DNA from: JAFECT01 sp035551675
GTDB taxonomy: Bacteria; Pseudomonadota; Alphaproteobacteria; Caulobacterales; Caulobacteraceae
Reading direction: 5' to 3'
NCBI GenBank assembly: GCA_035551675.1
Contig: DASZMV010000040.1
Coordinates: 124,001 to 188,000, forward strand
DNA: 64,000 nucleotides
Part shown: piece after piece, positions 6,954-14,818 of the stretch
Position numbering within the stretch: position 1 is the first letter of the stretch
Layout of the letters: each line of letters opens with the position of its first letter
Notes under the pieces: model-generated
The model's database searches: none
What the model was told of the DNA's origin: nothing
What the model saw: only the letters and a program-made list of their open reading frames with translations
Program-made: the position numbers and the translations under genes

Positions 6954-9248
6954 CTAGACCGCCAGCGCCGTCTGCTGCTGACGCGCAAGGTTGCGTTTCA
7001 GCTGCTGCTGGCCGGCGCGGTATTGCACTGGCGCCGCGATGCCCTCGTAGCCGAGTTCGGCCGCCGCCCGCACGCTCCAGAACGGGTCCACCAGGTGCGG
7101 CCGCGCCAGCGCGCAAAGGTCGGCGCGCCCCGCGGCGAGGATCGAGTTCAGGTGATCCGGCTCATAGATGTTGCCCACCGCCATGGTGCGCACCCGCCCC
7201 TCGTTGCGCAGGCGATCCGACAGCGGCGTCTGGAACATGCGGCCATAGACGGGTTTGGCGCGCGGCGAGGTCGACCCCGCCGACACGTCGATCAGATCGG
7301 CGCCCGCGGCATGGAACGCGGCTGCGATGGCGACGGAGTCGTCCTCGCTCAGACCATCGTCGACCCAGTCGGTGGCCGACACGCGCACCGACATCGGACG
7401 CTCCCTGGGCCACACGGCGCGCATGGCCTCGAACACCTCGAGCGGGTAGCGCAGGCGGTTCTCTACCGAGCCGCCGTACTCGTCGGTGCGCTGGTTCGAC
7501 AGGGGGGTCAGGAATTCCGAGAACAGATAGCCATGCGCACAGTGCAGTTCGATCATGTCGAAGCCGCATTCGATCGCCCGCTCGGTCGCGCGCACGAAGT
7601 CCGCCTTTACCCGGTCCATATCCTCGCGGGTCATTGCGCGCGGCGTCTGGTTGCGCTCCGACCAGGCGATGGCTGAGGGCGCGATCAGGTCCCAGTTGCC
7701 CTCGACAAGCGGCTGGTCCTCGTAATCGCTTTCCCACGGCACCCGCGTCGACCCCTTGCGGCCGGCGTGCGCCAACTGCAGCGCCATCTTCGCGCCGCTC
7801 GACGCATGCACGAAATCGACGATCTTCTTCCACGCCGCGACGTGTTCGTCCTTGTACAGTCCCGCGCAGCCGGGCGTGATCCGCGCGTCGGCGGAAACGT
7901 CGGTCATCTCGCTGATGATCAGTCCGGCTCCGCCCATGGCGCGCGCGCCGTAGTGGACGAAGTGGAACTCGCCCGGCAGGCCGTCGACGGCGGAATACAT
8001 ACACATCGGCGACATCACGATCCGGTTCCGCACCGTCATCTCGCGCAGCGTGAGCGGGGTGAACATCGGCGGCATGGCGTCGTTCACGGGGTGGCCCACC
8101 GCCTTGCCGGCGAACCAGCGTTCCACACCCTCGAGGAAGTCGCGGTCGCGCAGGCGCAGGTTCTCGTGGCTGACACGTTGCGAACGGGTGAGCAGGCTGT
8201 AGGTGAACTGCTGCGGATCGAGGTCGAGATAGCGGTCGAGATGCTCGAACCACTCCGTCGAATTGCGCGCCGCGCTCTGCAGCTTCAGCACCTCGATCTC
8301 GCGCTCGGCCTGGTAGTCGTCCATGGCCTGGTCGAACGGCTTGCCGGAGTGCAGCACCGCCGCCAGCTTGATCGCATCCTCGAAGGCGAGCTTGGTGCCC
8401 GATCCGATGGAGAAGTGCGCCGTGTGCGCCGCGTCGCCCATCAGGATGATGTTGCCGCGCCGCCAGTTGCGGCAGAGCACGCGGTTGAAGTTCAGCCACG
8501 CCGTGCCCCGCAGGTGCTTGGCGTTGCTCATCAGGCTGTGGCCGTCGAGATATTTGGCAAACAGACGCTCGCCCGCGCGGCAGATCTCGTCCTGGTCCAT
8601 CTGGTCGAAGCCCGATGCGCGCCAGGTCTCCTCCGAACACTCGATGATGAAGGTCGAGGTGTCCTTGTCGAAACGGTAGGCGTGGGCCCAGACCCAGCCG
8701 TGCTCGGTCTCTTCGAAGGCGAAGGTAAAGGCGTCGAACGCCTTGTGGGTGCCGAGCCACACGTATTTGTTGGCGCGGGTGTCGATGTCCGCTTCGAAGT
8801 CCTTGGCCCAGTGGGTGCGGATCTTCGAGTTGAATCCATCGCAGGCGACAATCAGGTCGGCGTCCAGGGTCTCCAGGTCCTCGAGTTCGATCTCGCGATC
8901 GAACACCAGGTCGACACCGAGCGAGCGCGCCCGATCCTGCAGCAGGTTCAACAGTCGCTTGCGCCCGATACCGGAAAAGCCGTGGCCCGACGAGGTGATC
9001 CGTTCGCCGCGCAGGAAGACGTCGATGTCGTCCCAGTGCGCGAAACTGTCGGCGATCTCGGCCGCGCTCACCGAATCGTTGATGCGGAGGTTGTCCATGG
9101 TCTGATCGGAGAAGACCACGCCCCAGCCGAAGGTGTCCCCCGGCTTGTTGCGCTCGTAGACCGTGACCTGGTGCGACGGGTCGCGCAGCTTCATCGAAAT
9201 GGCGAAGTACAGCCCCGCGGGGCCCCCGCCCAGACAGGCGACCTTCAT
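6954..9248 (-). CDS. abmA: Anthraniloyl-CoA (2-aminobenzoyl-CoA) monooxygenase/reductase, two-domain flavoenzyme
   Basis: A 764-residue fusion. Residues 1 to ~375 are an FAD aromatic monooxygenase with GGGPAGLYFAI at the N-terminus and MGDAAHTAHFSIGSG further on. Residues ~385 to the end are an Old-Yellow-Enzyme domain with TPLTLREMTVRNRIVMSPM and the flavin-site run LQLAHAGRKG. This fusion is the hallmark of 2-aminobenzoyl-CoA monooxygenase/reductase, which hydroxylates and then reduces the aromatic ring; salicylyl-CoA 5-hydroxylase is the close alternative. It is the first gene of the minus-strand operon, with a good Shine-Dalgarno (GGAGGA) before the ATG and an AT-rich control region upstream shared with the divergent NUDIX gene. 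Confidence 0.9.
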   Translation of the reverse strand: MKVACLGGGPAGLYFAISMKLRDPSHQVTVYERNKPGDTFGWGVVFSDQTMDNLRINDSVSAAEIADSFAHWDDIDVFLRGERITSSGHGFSGIGRKRLLNLLQDRARSLGVDLVFDREIELEDLETLDADLIVACDGFNSKIRTHWAKDFEADIDTRANKYVWLGTHKAFDAFTFAFEETEHGWVWAHAYRFDKDTSTFIIECSEETWRASGFDQMDQDEICRAGERLFAKYLDGHSLMSNAKHLRGTAWLNFNRVLCRNWRRGNIILMGDAAHTAHFSIGSGTKLAFEDAIKLAAVLHSGKPFDQAMDDYQAEREIEVLKLQSAARNSTEWFEHLDRYLDLDPQQFTYSLLTRSQRVSHENLRLRDRDFLEGVERWFAGKAVGHPVNDAMPPMFTPLTLREMTVRNRIVMSPMCMYSAVDGLPGEFHFVHYGARAMGGAGLIISEMTDVSADARITPGCAGLYKDEHVAAWKKIVDFVHASSGAKMALQLAHAGRKGSTRVPWESDYEDQPLVEGNWDLIAPSAIAWSERNQTPRAMTREDMDRVKADFVRATERAIECGFDMIELHCAHGYLFSEFLTPLSNQRTDEYGGSVENRLRYPLEVFEAMRAVWPRERPMSVRVSATDWVDDGLSEDDSVAIAAAFHAAGADLIDVSAGSTSPRAKPVYGRMFQTPLSDRLRNEGRVRTMAVGNIYEPDHLNSILAAGRADLCALARPHLVDPFWSVRAAAELGYEGIAAPVQYRAGQQQLKRNLARQQQTALAV

Positions 9249-9267
9249 CGGGTCCTCCGGAATCGGA

Positions 9268-9280
9268 ATGCTTTAAGTAT
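9268..9280. promoter_or_regulatory. Candidate MarR operator in the divergent promoter region
   Basis: The 13-base imperfect palindrome ATGCTTTAAGTAT (6-base arms, one mismatch) sits 20 bases upstream of the monooxygenase ATG, in the only AT-rich patch (9268-9291) of the 153-base region between the anthranilate operon and the NUDIX gene. The overlapping TATATATTTTATACTT on the minus strand offers -10-like hexamers. Position and shape suit a MarR repressor site, but this is inference from one copy. Confidence 0.4.
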
Positions 9281-9401
9281 AAAATATATAGGGGCCGGCC
9301 GCCAGGGGCGACAGGCGGTGCGGCGACCGGACACTCAATCCCTTGTGAACCTTACGATTTCTCGTTGATCGGCCGGCCAGACCGCCTAGCTTTGCGGCCG
9401 C

Positions 9402-9830
9402 ATGACCCACTCCATCGGCGTGTTTGCCAGCCTGTTCGACGACCAGGGACGCATCGTTCTGGTGCGCCAGAACTACTGCGGCCAGTGCTGGGCGCAGCCT
9501 GGCGGCCGGCTGGAGCCGGGGGAGGCGCCGTTGGACGGCGTGCTTCGCGAGATCCTGGAAGAGACCGGCTATCGCGCCGCGGTCACCGGCTTCATCGGCG
9601 CCAGCGCCTCGCCCTGGCGCGACGACCTCGTGCTGCACTTTCGCGCCCGAATCTTGATGCGTGAGCCATGGACGCCCGGCGACGAGATCACCGACTGCGC
9701 CCTGTTCCCGGCGGATGCCCTGCCCACGCCCATGCGCACCACCAGCCGAGCGCGCATCGCCGACGCCCTCGCGGGCCGCAGCAACGTCTTCCGCACCCAC
9801 GCCAGCGTGGACTCCTATTCGGACCTTTGA
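9402..9830 (+). CDS. NUDIX hydrolase
   Basis: A 142-residue single-domain NUDIX protein. The full Nudix box is readable: GGRLEPGE, seven residues, then REILEETGY, with all metal-binding glutamates. Such enzymes cleave nucleoside diphosphates linked to another group (nucleotide sugars, oxidised nucleotides, CoA derivatives); the substrate is not evident. It is divergent from the anthranilate operon and followed after 18 bases by an acyl-CoA synthetase gene, so the two are probably co-transcribed. A CoA-pyrophosphatase role would fit the neighbourhood, but the CoA-specific extra motif was not recognised. Confidence 0.85.
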   Translation: MTHSIGVFASLFDDQGRIVLVRQNYCGQCWAQPGGRLEPGEAPLDGVLREILEETGYRAAVTGFIGASASPWRDDLVLHFRARILMREPWTPGDEITDCALFPADALPTPMRTTSRARIADALAGRSNVFRTHASVDSYSDL

Positions 9831-9848
9831 GGCGGTAAGGACAGGTCG

Positions 9849-11366
9849 ATGACCAGCCTGATCGACCAGCTCGGCCTGCGCGCCGTCAACCCGCAACGCC
9901 GTTTCGTGGAGATCGTCGGCGGACGCCGCCTGACCTATGCCGGCCTGTTCGCCGAAACCGCGCGGCTCGCCAATGTCCTGATCGACTACGGCGTGCGGCC
10001 CGGCGATCGCGTGGCGGTTCAGGTCGAGAAGAGCGTCGAGGCGATCCTGCTGTGCCTCGCTTGTGCACGGGCCGGGGCGGTGTTCCTGCCGTTGAACACG
10101 GCGTACACCCTGGCGGAGCTGGAATATTTCATCGGCGACGCCGAACCGGCGTTGATCGTCTGCACGCCCGATCGTGCGGAGGCGATCGCGTCGCTCGCGT
10201 CGGCGGTCGGCAATGCGCGCATCGCCAGCCTGGGCGACGATGGCGCGACCGGCTCCCTGCTCGAACAGGCGCGGTGCGCGCCGGAAACGTTTGACGACGT
10301 CGCGGTGGCGGACGACGACCTCGCCGCGATCCTCTACACTTCGGGCACGACCGGGCGTTCGAAGGGCGCGATGCTAACTCACGCCAACCTCGCGTCCAAT
10401 GCGCTGACGTTGAAGGACGCCTGGCGCTTCAGCGAGAACGACACCCTGATTCACGGGCTCCCGGTTTATCACACCCACGGCCTGTTCGTGGCGGTCAACA
10501 CCGTGCTGGCCGCGGGCGCGTCGATGCTGTGGTTGCCGGCGTTCAACCCGCGTCACGTGATCAGCTGCCTGCCCTATGCGACGGTCTATATGGGCGTGCC
10601 GACGCACTACACGCGGCTGCTCGCGGAAACTTCCCTAACGCGCGAGATGGCGCGGACCATGCGCCTGTTCGTCTCGGGCTCGGCGCCGCTGCTGGCGGAG
10701 ACGCATCGCGAATTCACCGTGCGCACGGGACACGAGATCCTCGAACGCTACGGCATGACCGAGACCAATATGATCACCTCGAACCCCTACGACGGGCACC
10801 GCGCACCCGGTTCGGTGGGACCCGCGCTGCCGGGCGTGGAGGTGCGCATCGCCGATCCGGACAGCGGCCTAACGCTTGCGAGCGGCGAGATCGGCGTCAT
10901 CGAGGTGAAGGGCCCCAACGTGTTCAAGGGCTATTGGCGACTGCCGGAAAAGACCGCGCAGGAATTCCGCGCCGACGGCTTCTTCATCACCGGAGACCTC
11001 GGGGTGATGGACTCGGCGGGCTATGTGTCCATCGTCGGCCGCGGCAAGGACCTGATCATCACCGGCGGCCTGAACGTCTATCCCAAGGAAGTGGAGAGCG
11101 AGATCGATGCGCTCGACGGCGTGGTCGAGTCCGCGGTGATCGGTTGCCCGCACCCCGACTTCGGCGAGGGGGTGACGGCCGTCGTCATCGCCCGCGCGGA
11201 CGCAACCCTCGACGAGGCGCAGGTGATCGACGCGCTGCGCCCGCGGCTGGCGGCGTTCAAACTCCCCAAGCGCGTGTTCTTCGAGACCGAGCTGCCGCGC
11301 AACGCCATGGGCAAGGTGCAGAAGGCGCGCCTGCGCGAACGCTACGCGGCCCTCTACGAGAGCTGA
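9849..11366 (+). CDS. Acyl-CoA synthetase, malonyl-CoA synthetase (MatB)-like
   Basis: A 505-residue ANL enzyme. The P-loop YTSGTTGRSKGAMLTH is at about residues 162-177, followed by PVYHTHGLFVAVN, ILERYGMTET and the C-terminal lysine in RNAMGKVQK. The PVYHTHGLF and ERYGMTET wording is typical of malonate/methylmalonate-CoA ligases, which make malonyl-CoA from malonate, ATP and CoA. Medium-chain fatty-acid or other dicarboxylate specificity cannot be excluded. The ATG follows the NUDIX stop by 18 bases. The 3' end overlaps the end of the converging small gene by 13 bases. Confidence 0.78.
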   Translation: MTSLIDQLGLRAVNPQRRFVEIVGGRRLTYAGLFAETARLANVLIDYGVRPGDRVAVQVEKSVEAILLCLACARAGAVFLPLNTAYTLAELEYFIGDAEPALIVCTPDRAEAIASLASAVGNARIASLGDDGATGSLLEQARCAPETFDDVAVADDDLAAILYTSGTTGRSKGAMLTHANLASNALTLKDAWRFSENDTLIHGLPVYHTHGLFVAVNTVLAAGASMLWLPAFNPRHVISCLPYATVYMGVPTHYTRLLAETSLTREMARTMRLFVSGSAPLLAETHREFTVRTGHEILERYGMTETNMITSNPYDGHRAPGSVGPALPGVEVRIADPDSGLTLASGEIGVIEVKGPNVFKGYWRLPEKTAQEFRADGFFITGDLGVMDSAGYVSIVGRGKDLIITGGLNVYPKEVESEIDALDGVVESAVIGCPHPDFGEGVTAVVIARADATLDEAQVIDALRPRLAAFKLPKRVFFETELPRNAMGKVQKARLRERYAALYES

Positions 11367-11668
11367 GGGCCCGTCTTGGGCGCGGGGCCGGGCGAACCGT
11401 GGGCGCGGGACCAAGTATCCGTCTCGAGCATGAAGTTGGCGGCGATCTCGCGGCCGCGGCGGTTCATCTGGTGCAACGGCGTGTCGCCCGCCTCGACGCT
11501 CTTCATCAAGTGATCGGCGATGGCCACCCAGTCCGGCGAATAGCCCGTCACCGAGCGGTACAGGTCGTCGTGCAGATGCAACAGCATCTGGGTGGCGAAG
11601 TTCACCCCCGCCACGTGAGCGCGAAGCTCGAGTTCAGGGTTGTCCAGGGGGTGTTGGCGCTCGGCCAT
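11354..11668 (-). CDS. Small conserved-looking protein of unknown function
   Basis: A 104-residue soluble protein starting MAERQHPLDNPELELR. I do not recognise a family. The central part (VNFATQMLLHLHDDLYRSVTGYSPDW) is amphipathic and probably helical; the C-terminus is Pro/Gly-rich. No signal peptide or membrane span is visible. It is the natural reading because codon usage is like the neighbours' and the overlapping longer frame upstream is compositionally unlike protein. It ends tail-to-tail with the MatB-like gene (13-base overlap) and lies downstream of the EF-hand gene on the same strand, 94 bases away, with a hairpin in between. Confidence 0.6.
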   Translation of the reverse strand: MAERQHPLDNPELELRAHVAGVNFATQMLLHLHDDLYRSVTGYSPDWVAIADHLMKSVEAGDTPLHQMNRRGREIAANFMLETDTWSRAHGSPGPAPKTGPQLS

Positions 11669-11724
11669 GACGCGGTCTCCAAAGCTGTTGACCGTTGGTG
11701 GCGCCTGGAGGCCGCGAGGGCAAG

Positions 11725-11749
11725 CCCCTCCCCCGGACCGAAGGAGGGG
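11725..11749 (-). terminator. Hairpin after the EF-hand gene
   Basis: GCCCCTCC and GGAGGGG arms (7 paired bases, CCCCTCC/GGAGGGG) surround an 11-base loop just beyond the stop of the EF-hand gene on the minus strand. No U-run follows, so it may be a weak terminator or mRNA end stabiliser, and it resembles common intergenic palindromes of GC-rich alphaproteobacteria. Confidence 0.4.
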
Positions 11750-11762
11750 TCGTAAGGTGTGG

Positions 11763-12413
11763 TCAGTGGTCCTCGTGGACTTCCTTGCGGATTTCCATGT
11801 GGCCGGCGGTCTCCCACTCGGCCTTGTCGATGGAGCGGTCGTGGTTCTTGTCGAGGTCGTCGAAGGCCTCACGCAACGGCGCCGCGAACTCCTCGAACGA
11901 GATGCGCCCGTCGTGGTTGGCGTCCATCTTGTCGAAGTCATGGGCGCCCTGGACCATGCGGATCTCGACGTGGCGGTCGCCCTCGCCGTGGTCATCGTGA
12001 ATGGGACCGAGGCCATCCCCATGCATGTCCATATCGCCGTGCATTCCCATGTGATCGTGCATGACCTTGGCGCACTCTTCGTCGTGACCCGACATCATCG
12101 ACGAGTGCGCCTTGTCGATCTCGTCCGGCTCCAGCTTGCCGTCGTGGTTCAGGTCGAGGTCGTCGAACATCTTCGCGTGCATGGCGATGAATTCGTCGCG
12201 GGTGATCTCGCCGTGGTGGTCGTGCATCGCCTTCATGGCGTCGTCCGATCCCATGTGCATCGTCATCACGTGGCAATGGTGGCCGTGCGGGTCGTCGGAG
12301 ATGACCACCTCGCGGCGCTCCTCGACCTGCGCCTGCGGATCGCCGGCCCAGGCGTTGGCGGCGACGAGCGCCGAGAGCGCGGCCGCGCCGCCCAGAAGGA
12401 TCTTGAGCTTCAT
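11763..12413 (-). CDS. Exported His/Met-rich EF-hand protein
   Basis: A 216-residue protein starting MKLKILLGGAAALSALVAANAWAG, a clear signal peptide; the mature form should be periplasmic. Three good EF-hand loops are seen (DLNHDGKLEPDE, DANHDGRISFEE, DKNHDRSIDKAE) plus one degenerate HDHHGEITRDEF. It is also strikingly rich in histidine and methionine (about 25 His and 18 Met by my count), with clusters such as HGHHCHVMTMHM and HDHMGMHGDMDMHGD. This suggests binding of both calcium and a soft or transition metal such as copper. It is divergent from an OmpR-type two-component system, which may sense the same metal or stress. The function is not known. Confidence 0.8.
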   Translation of the reverse strand: MKLKILLGGAAALSALVAANAWAGDPQAQVEERREVVISDDPHGHHCHVMTMHMGSDDAMKAMHDHHGEITRDEFIAMHAKMFDDLDLNHDGKLEPDEIDKAHSSMMSGHDEECAKVMHDHMGMHGDMDMHGDGLGPIHDDHGEGDRHVEIRMVQGAHDFDKMDANHDGRISFEEFAAPLREAFDDLDKNHDRSIDKAEWETAGHMEIRKEVHEDH

Positions 12414-12593
12414 GGTCGATTCCTTGACTTCAGCGAGGAAAATCCCCGACGGTCTTGCATGACCCCCGGATATTGCACCGGTTTGTCCCACTATTTCAGC
12501 CCTGACATCTGAGGCGTTTGATCACAGACTTCGGTTATGAGATTGTTTCAGCGCCGAAATCCACCCGCTTCCGTGACGTGTGAAACTACCGGA

Positions 12594-13310
12594 ATGACCG
12601 CCGAAGAGTCCCTGGGCCGCGTCCTCGTGGTCGACGACGACCCGGGCATCCGCGACGTCCTGACCGAATTCCTCGGCCGCCACGGCTATGAGGTCGAAGC
12701 GGCGGCGGACACGCGCGCCATGGATGTCGCGATCGACGAGCGGCCGCCAGACGTGGTGGTGCTCGACCTGATGATGCCCGGCGAGGACGGCCTCTCCGCC
12801 TGCAAACGGCTCTACGCCGCGGGCGGGCCGCCGGTGATCATGCTGAGCGCCATGGGCGAGGAGACCGATCGGATCGTCGGTCTCGAGCTGGGGGCCGACG
12901 ACTATCTGCCCAAGCCCTGCAACCCGCGTGAACTGCTGGCTCGCGTGCGCGCGGTGCTGCGCCGTCGAAGGGAAACCTCGCGGGCCGCGGCGCCGACCCT
13001 GTTCTTGAGTTTCGACGGCTGGAAGCTCGATCTGGTGCGGCGCGAACTGTCTTCACCCCAGGGGGTGACGGTCAACCTGTCGTCCGGCGAGTTCAACCTG
13101 CTGCGCGTTTTCGTGGAGCGTCCCGAGCGCGTGCTGACGCGGGATCAACTGCTCGACCTCGCGCGGCCGGCGAACAGCGACGCCTTCGATCGCGCCATCG
13201 ACGTGCAGATCAGCCGCCTGCGCCGCAAGCTGGACGATGGCTCCGGGCGGGAAATCATTCGCACCATTCGCGGCGAGGGCTATGTCTTCGCCGCCCGGAC
13301 CGGCGCGTGA
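12594..13310 (+). CDS. OmpR/PhoB-family response regulator
   Basis: A receiver plus winged-helix DNA-binding protein. From MTAEESLGRVLVVDDD the acidic pocket is at residues 14-16, the phospho-acceptor Asp58 lies in VVLDLMMPGEDG, and the lysine is in DYLPKPCNPREL. The C-terminal half has the Trans_reg_C pattern ending RTIRGEGYVFAA. I chose the ATG at 12594; an in-frame ATG at 12537 would add 19 unrelated residues. The stop overlaps the kinase start (ATGA), so the pair is co-translated. Being divergent from the His/Met-rich EF-hand gene, that gene is its most obvious target, by inference. Confidence 0.9.
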   Translation: MTAEESLGRVLVVDDDPGIRDVLTEFLGRHGYEVEAAADTRAMDVAIDERPPDVVVLDLMMPGEDGLSACKRLYAAGGPPVIMLSAMGEETDRIVGLELGADDYLPKPCNPRELLARVRAVLRRRRETSRAAAPTLFLSFDGWKLDLVRRELSSPQGVTVNLSSGEFNLLRVFVERPERVLTRDQLLDLARPANSDAFDRAIDVQISRLRRKLDDGSGREIIRTIRGEGYVFAARTGA

Positions 13311-14818
13311 TGAAAGCGAACCGCGGCGGTCTGCCGATCTTCGTACAGCTGTTGGCGCTGGCGGTGCTCTGCCTCGTGTCGGTTCAGCTGGTGAACCTGG
13401 CTGGCGTGCTGTTCCTGCCTGACCCGCCGCCCGAGGGCTTTTCAATCGCCGACGCCGCCAAGGCCCTGCAGGGCCATCCCGTGGTCACGCCGTCCGGCCA
13501 CCGGCTCCTTGCGGAAGTCACATCGCATCCCCCCGCGTTCGCGACCCGGTCCCTTCCGATACCCGTGATAACCCTGACGAGCGTCGGTGCGCAGAGGACG
13601 CTCACAAAGCGCGTCTCGGACGACAACGCGCAGGACGACCCGCTCAATCCCGTCGTGGCCGAGGCGCTGGCCCAGGCGCTCAATGTCGAACCGGATCGCG
13701 TTCGTGTGCAAGTGCACCACCCGCAGCCACATTTCTATCGCGCTGTAGACATGGCGAGCACTCACGATGAGATCACCCGGCACATGCGCGAGCATACGCG
13801 TCTGGTGATCCAGATGAGTCATGCGACGGTGCTTCCGGACCAGGTGAACCTGCACATGGGCGCGGTGATGAAGGATGCGGCGCTGTTTCCGCCCTTCGCC
13901 GCGGCGCTGAAACTGCCCGACGGCCGCTGGTCGGTGATCACCCCGCCCCATCCCCTGCTCTCGGCTTGGCAGATTCGCATGATGGCGACCTTCACGGCGA
14001 GCGCGCTGATCGTGATCCTGATCGCCTGGTTCGCGGCGCGAAGGCTCGCTCGCCCGATCCACGCCTTCGCCGGCGCCGCTGAGCGCCTGGGCGCCGATCC
14101 GCAGGCGCCGCCTCTGACCTTCCAGGGCCCCGCCGAGGTGCGCACCGCGGTCGCCGCCTTCAACGAGATGCAAGACAAGCTGCGGCGTTACGTCAACGAC
14201 CGCACCCTGATGATCGCGTCCATCGCACACGACCTGCGCACGCCGCTGACGCGCCTGCGTTTCCGCATCGAGGGCGCGCCGCTCGAAATTCGCGACCGCG
14301 TCGCCGCCGACATCGAACAGATGGACGGCATGATCTCCGCCGCCCTCGCCTACGCCCGCGGCGAGACCCGAAGCGCGGAACGCGCGCGCCTGGACCTGAC
14401 CGCGCTCGTCTCGTCGGTGGTGGAGGATATGCGCGAGACCGGCGCCAAGGTCGGGTTCGACGCGGGCGCGCCCGTCCTGGTGTTCGGCGACGCGCTGGGG
14501 TTGAAGCGCGTGGTCGTCAATCTGATCGACAACGCGGTGAAGTTCGCCGACGCGGCATCCCTCTCGCTGAGCCGCGAAGACGGCAAGGCAATCCTGCGTG
14601 TCGACGATGCCGGATGCGGGCTGCCTGCCGACGAGCTCGAGCGCGTGTTTGAACCCTTCTACCGCACCGACGCCGCGCGCAGCACAACCACCGGCGGCTT
14701 CGGCCTGGGGCTCGCCACCGCGCGCACCATCGCCCGCGCCCACGGCGGCGATGTCACGCTTTCGAACCGGCCCGGCGGAGGACTGCGGGCTGAGACGGTG
14801 CTTCCGGCGCTTGGGTGA
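13307..14818 (+). CDS. Sensor histidine kinase (EnvZ-type layout)
   Basis: A 503-residue membrane kinase. A first span lies near residues 10-32, a periplasmic domain of ~190 residues follows, a second span is near 228-246, then HAMP (ARRLARPIHAF), HisKA with His308 in SIAHDLRTPLTRLR, and HATPase_c with NLIDNAVKFA, DDAGCG and GGFGLGLA. It phosphorylates the adjacent response regulator. The periplasmic domain is rich in His-Pro pairs, which could bind a ligand or metal, but no known sensor fold is recognised. Its 3' end overlaps the converging MFS gene by 65 bases. Confidence 0.9.
   Translation: MMKANRGGLPIFVQLLALAVLCLVSVQLVNLAGVLFLPDPPPEGFSIADAAKALQGHPVVTPSGHRLLAEVTSHPPAFATRSLPIPVITLTSVGAQRTLTKRVSDDNAQDDPLNPVVAEALAQALNVEPDRVRVQVHHPQPHFYRAVDMASTHDEITRHMREHTRLVIQMSHATVLPDQVNLHMGAVMKDAALFPPFAAALKLPDGRWSVITPPHPLLSAWQIRMMATFTASALIVILIAWFAARRLARPIHAFAGAAERLGADPQAPPLTFQGPAEVRTAVAAFNEMQDKLRRYVNDRTLMIASIAHDLRTPLTRLRFRIEGAPLEIRDRVAADIEQMDGMISAALAYARGETRSAERARLDLTALVSSVVEDMRETGAKVGFDAGAPVLVFGDALGLKRVVVNLIDNAVKFADAASLSLSREDGKAILRVDDAGCGLPADELERVFEPFYRTDAARSTTTGGFGLGLATARTIARAHGGDVTLSNRPGGGLRAETVLPALG

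Noticed and set aside
7162..8760. A 532-codon minus-strand frame inside the monooxygenase gene, and a 533-codon plus-strand frame over 7767-9368
   Set aside because: Both are frame shadows of a clear two-domain flavoenzyme; their residues are dominated by Arg, Gly, Pro and Ala, as expected from GC-rich antisense or shifted reading.
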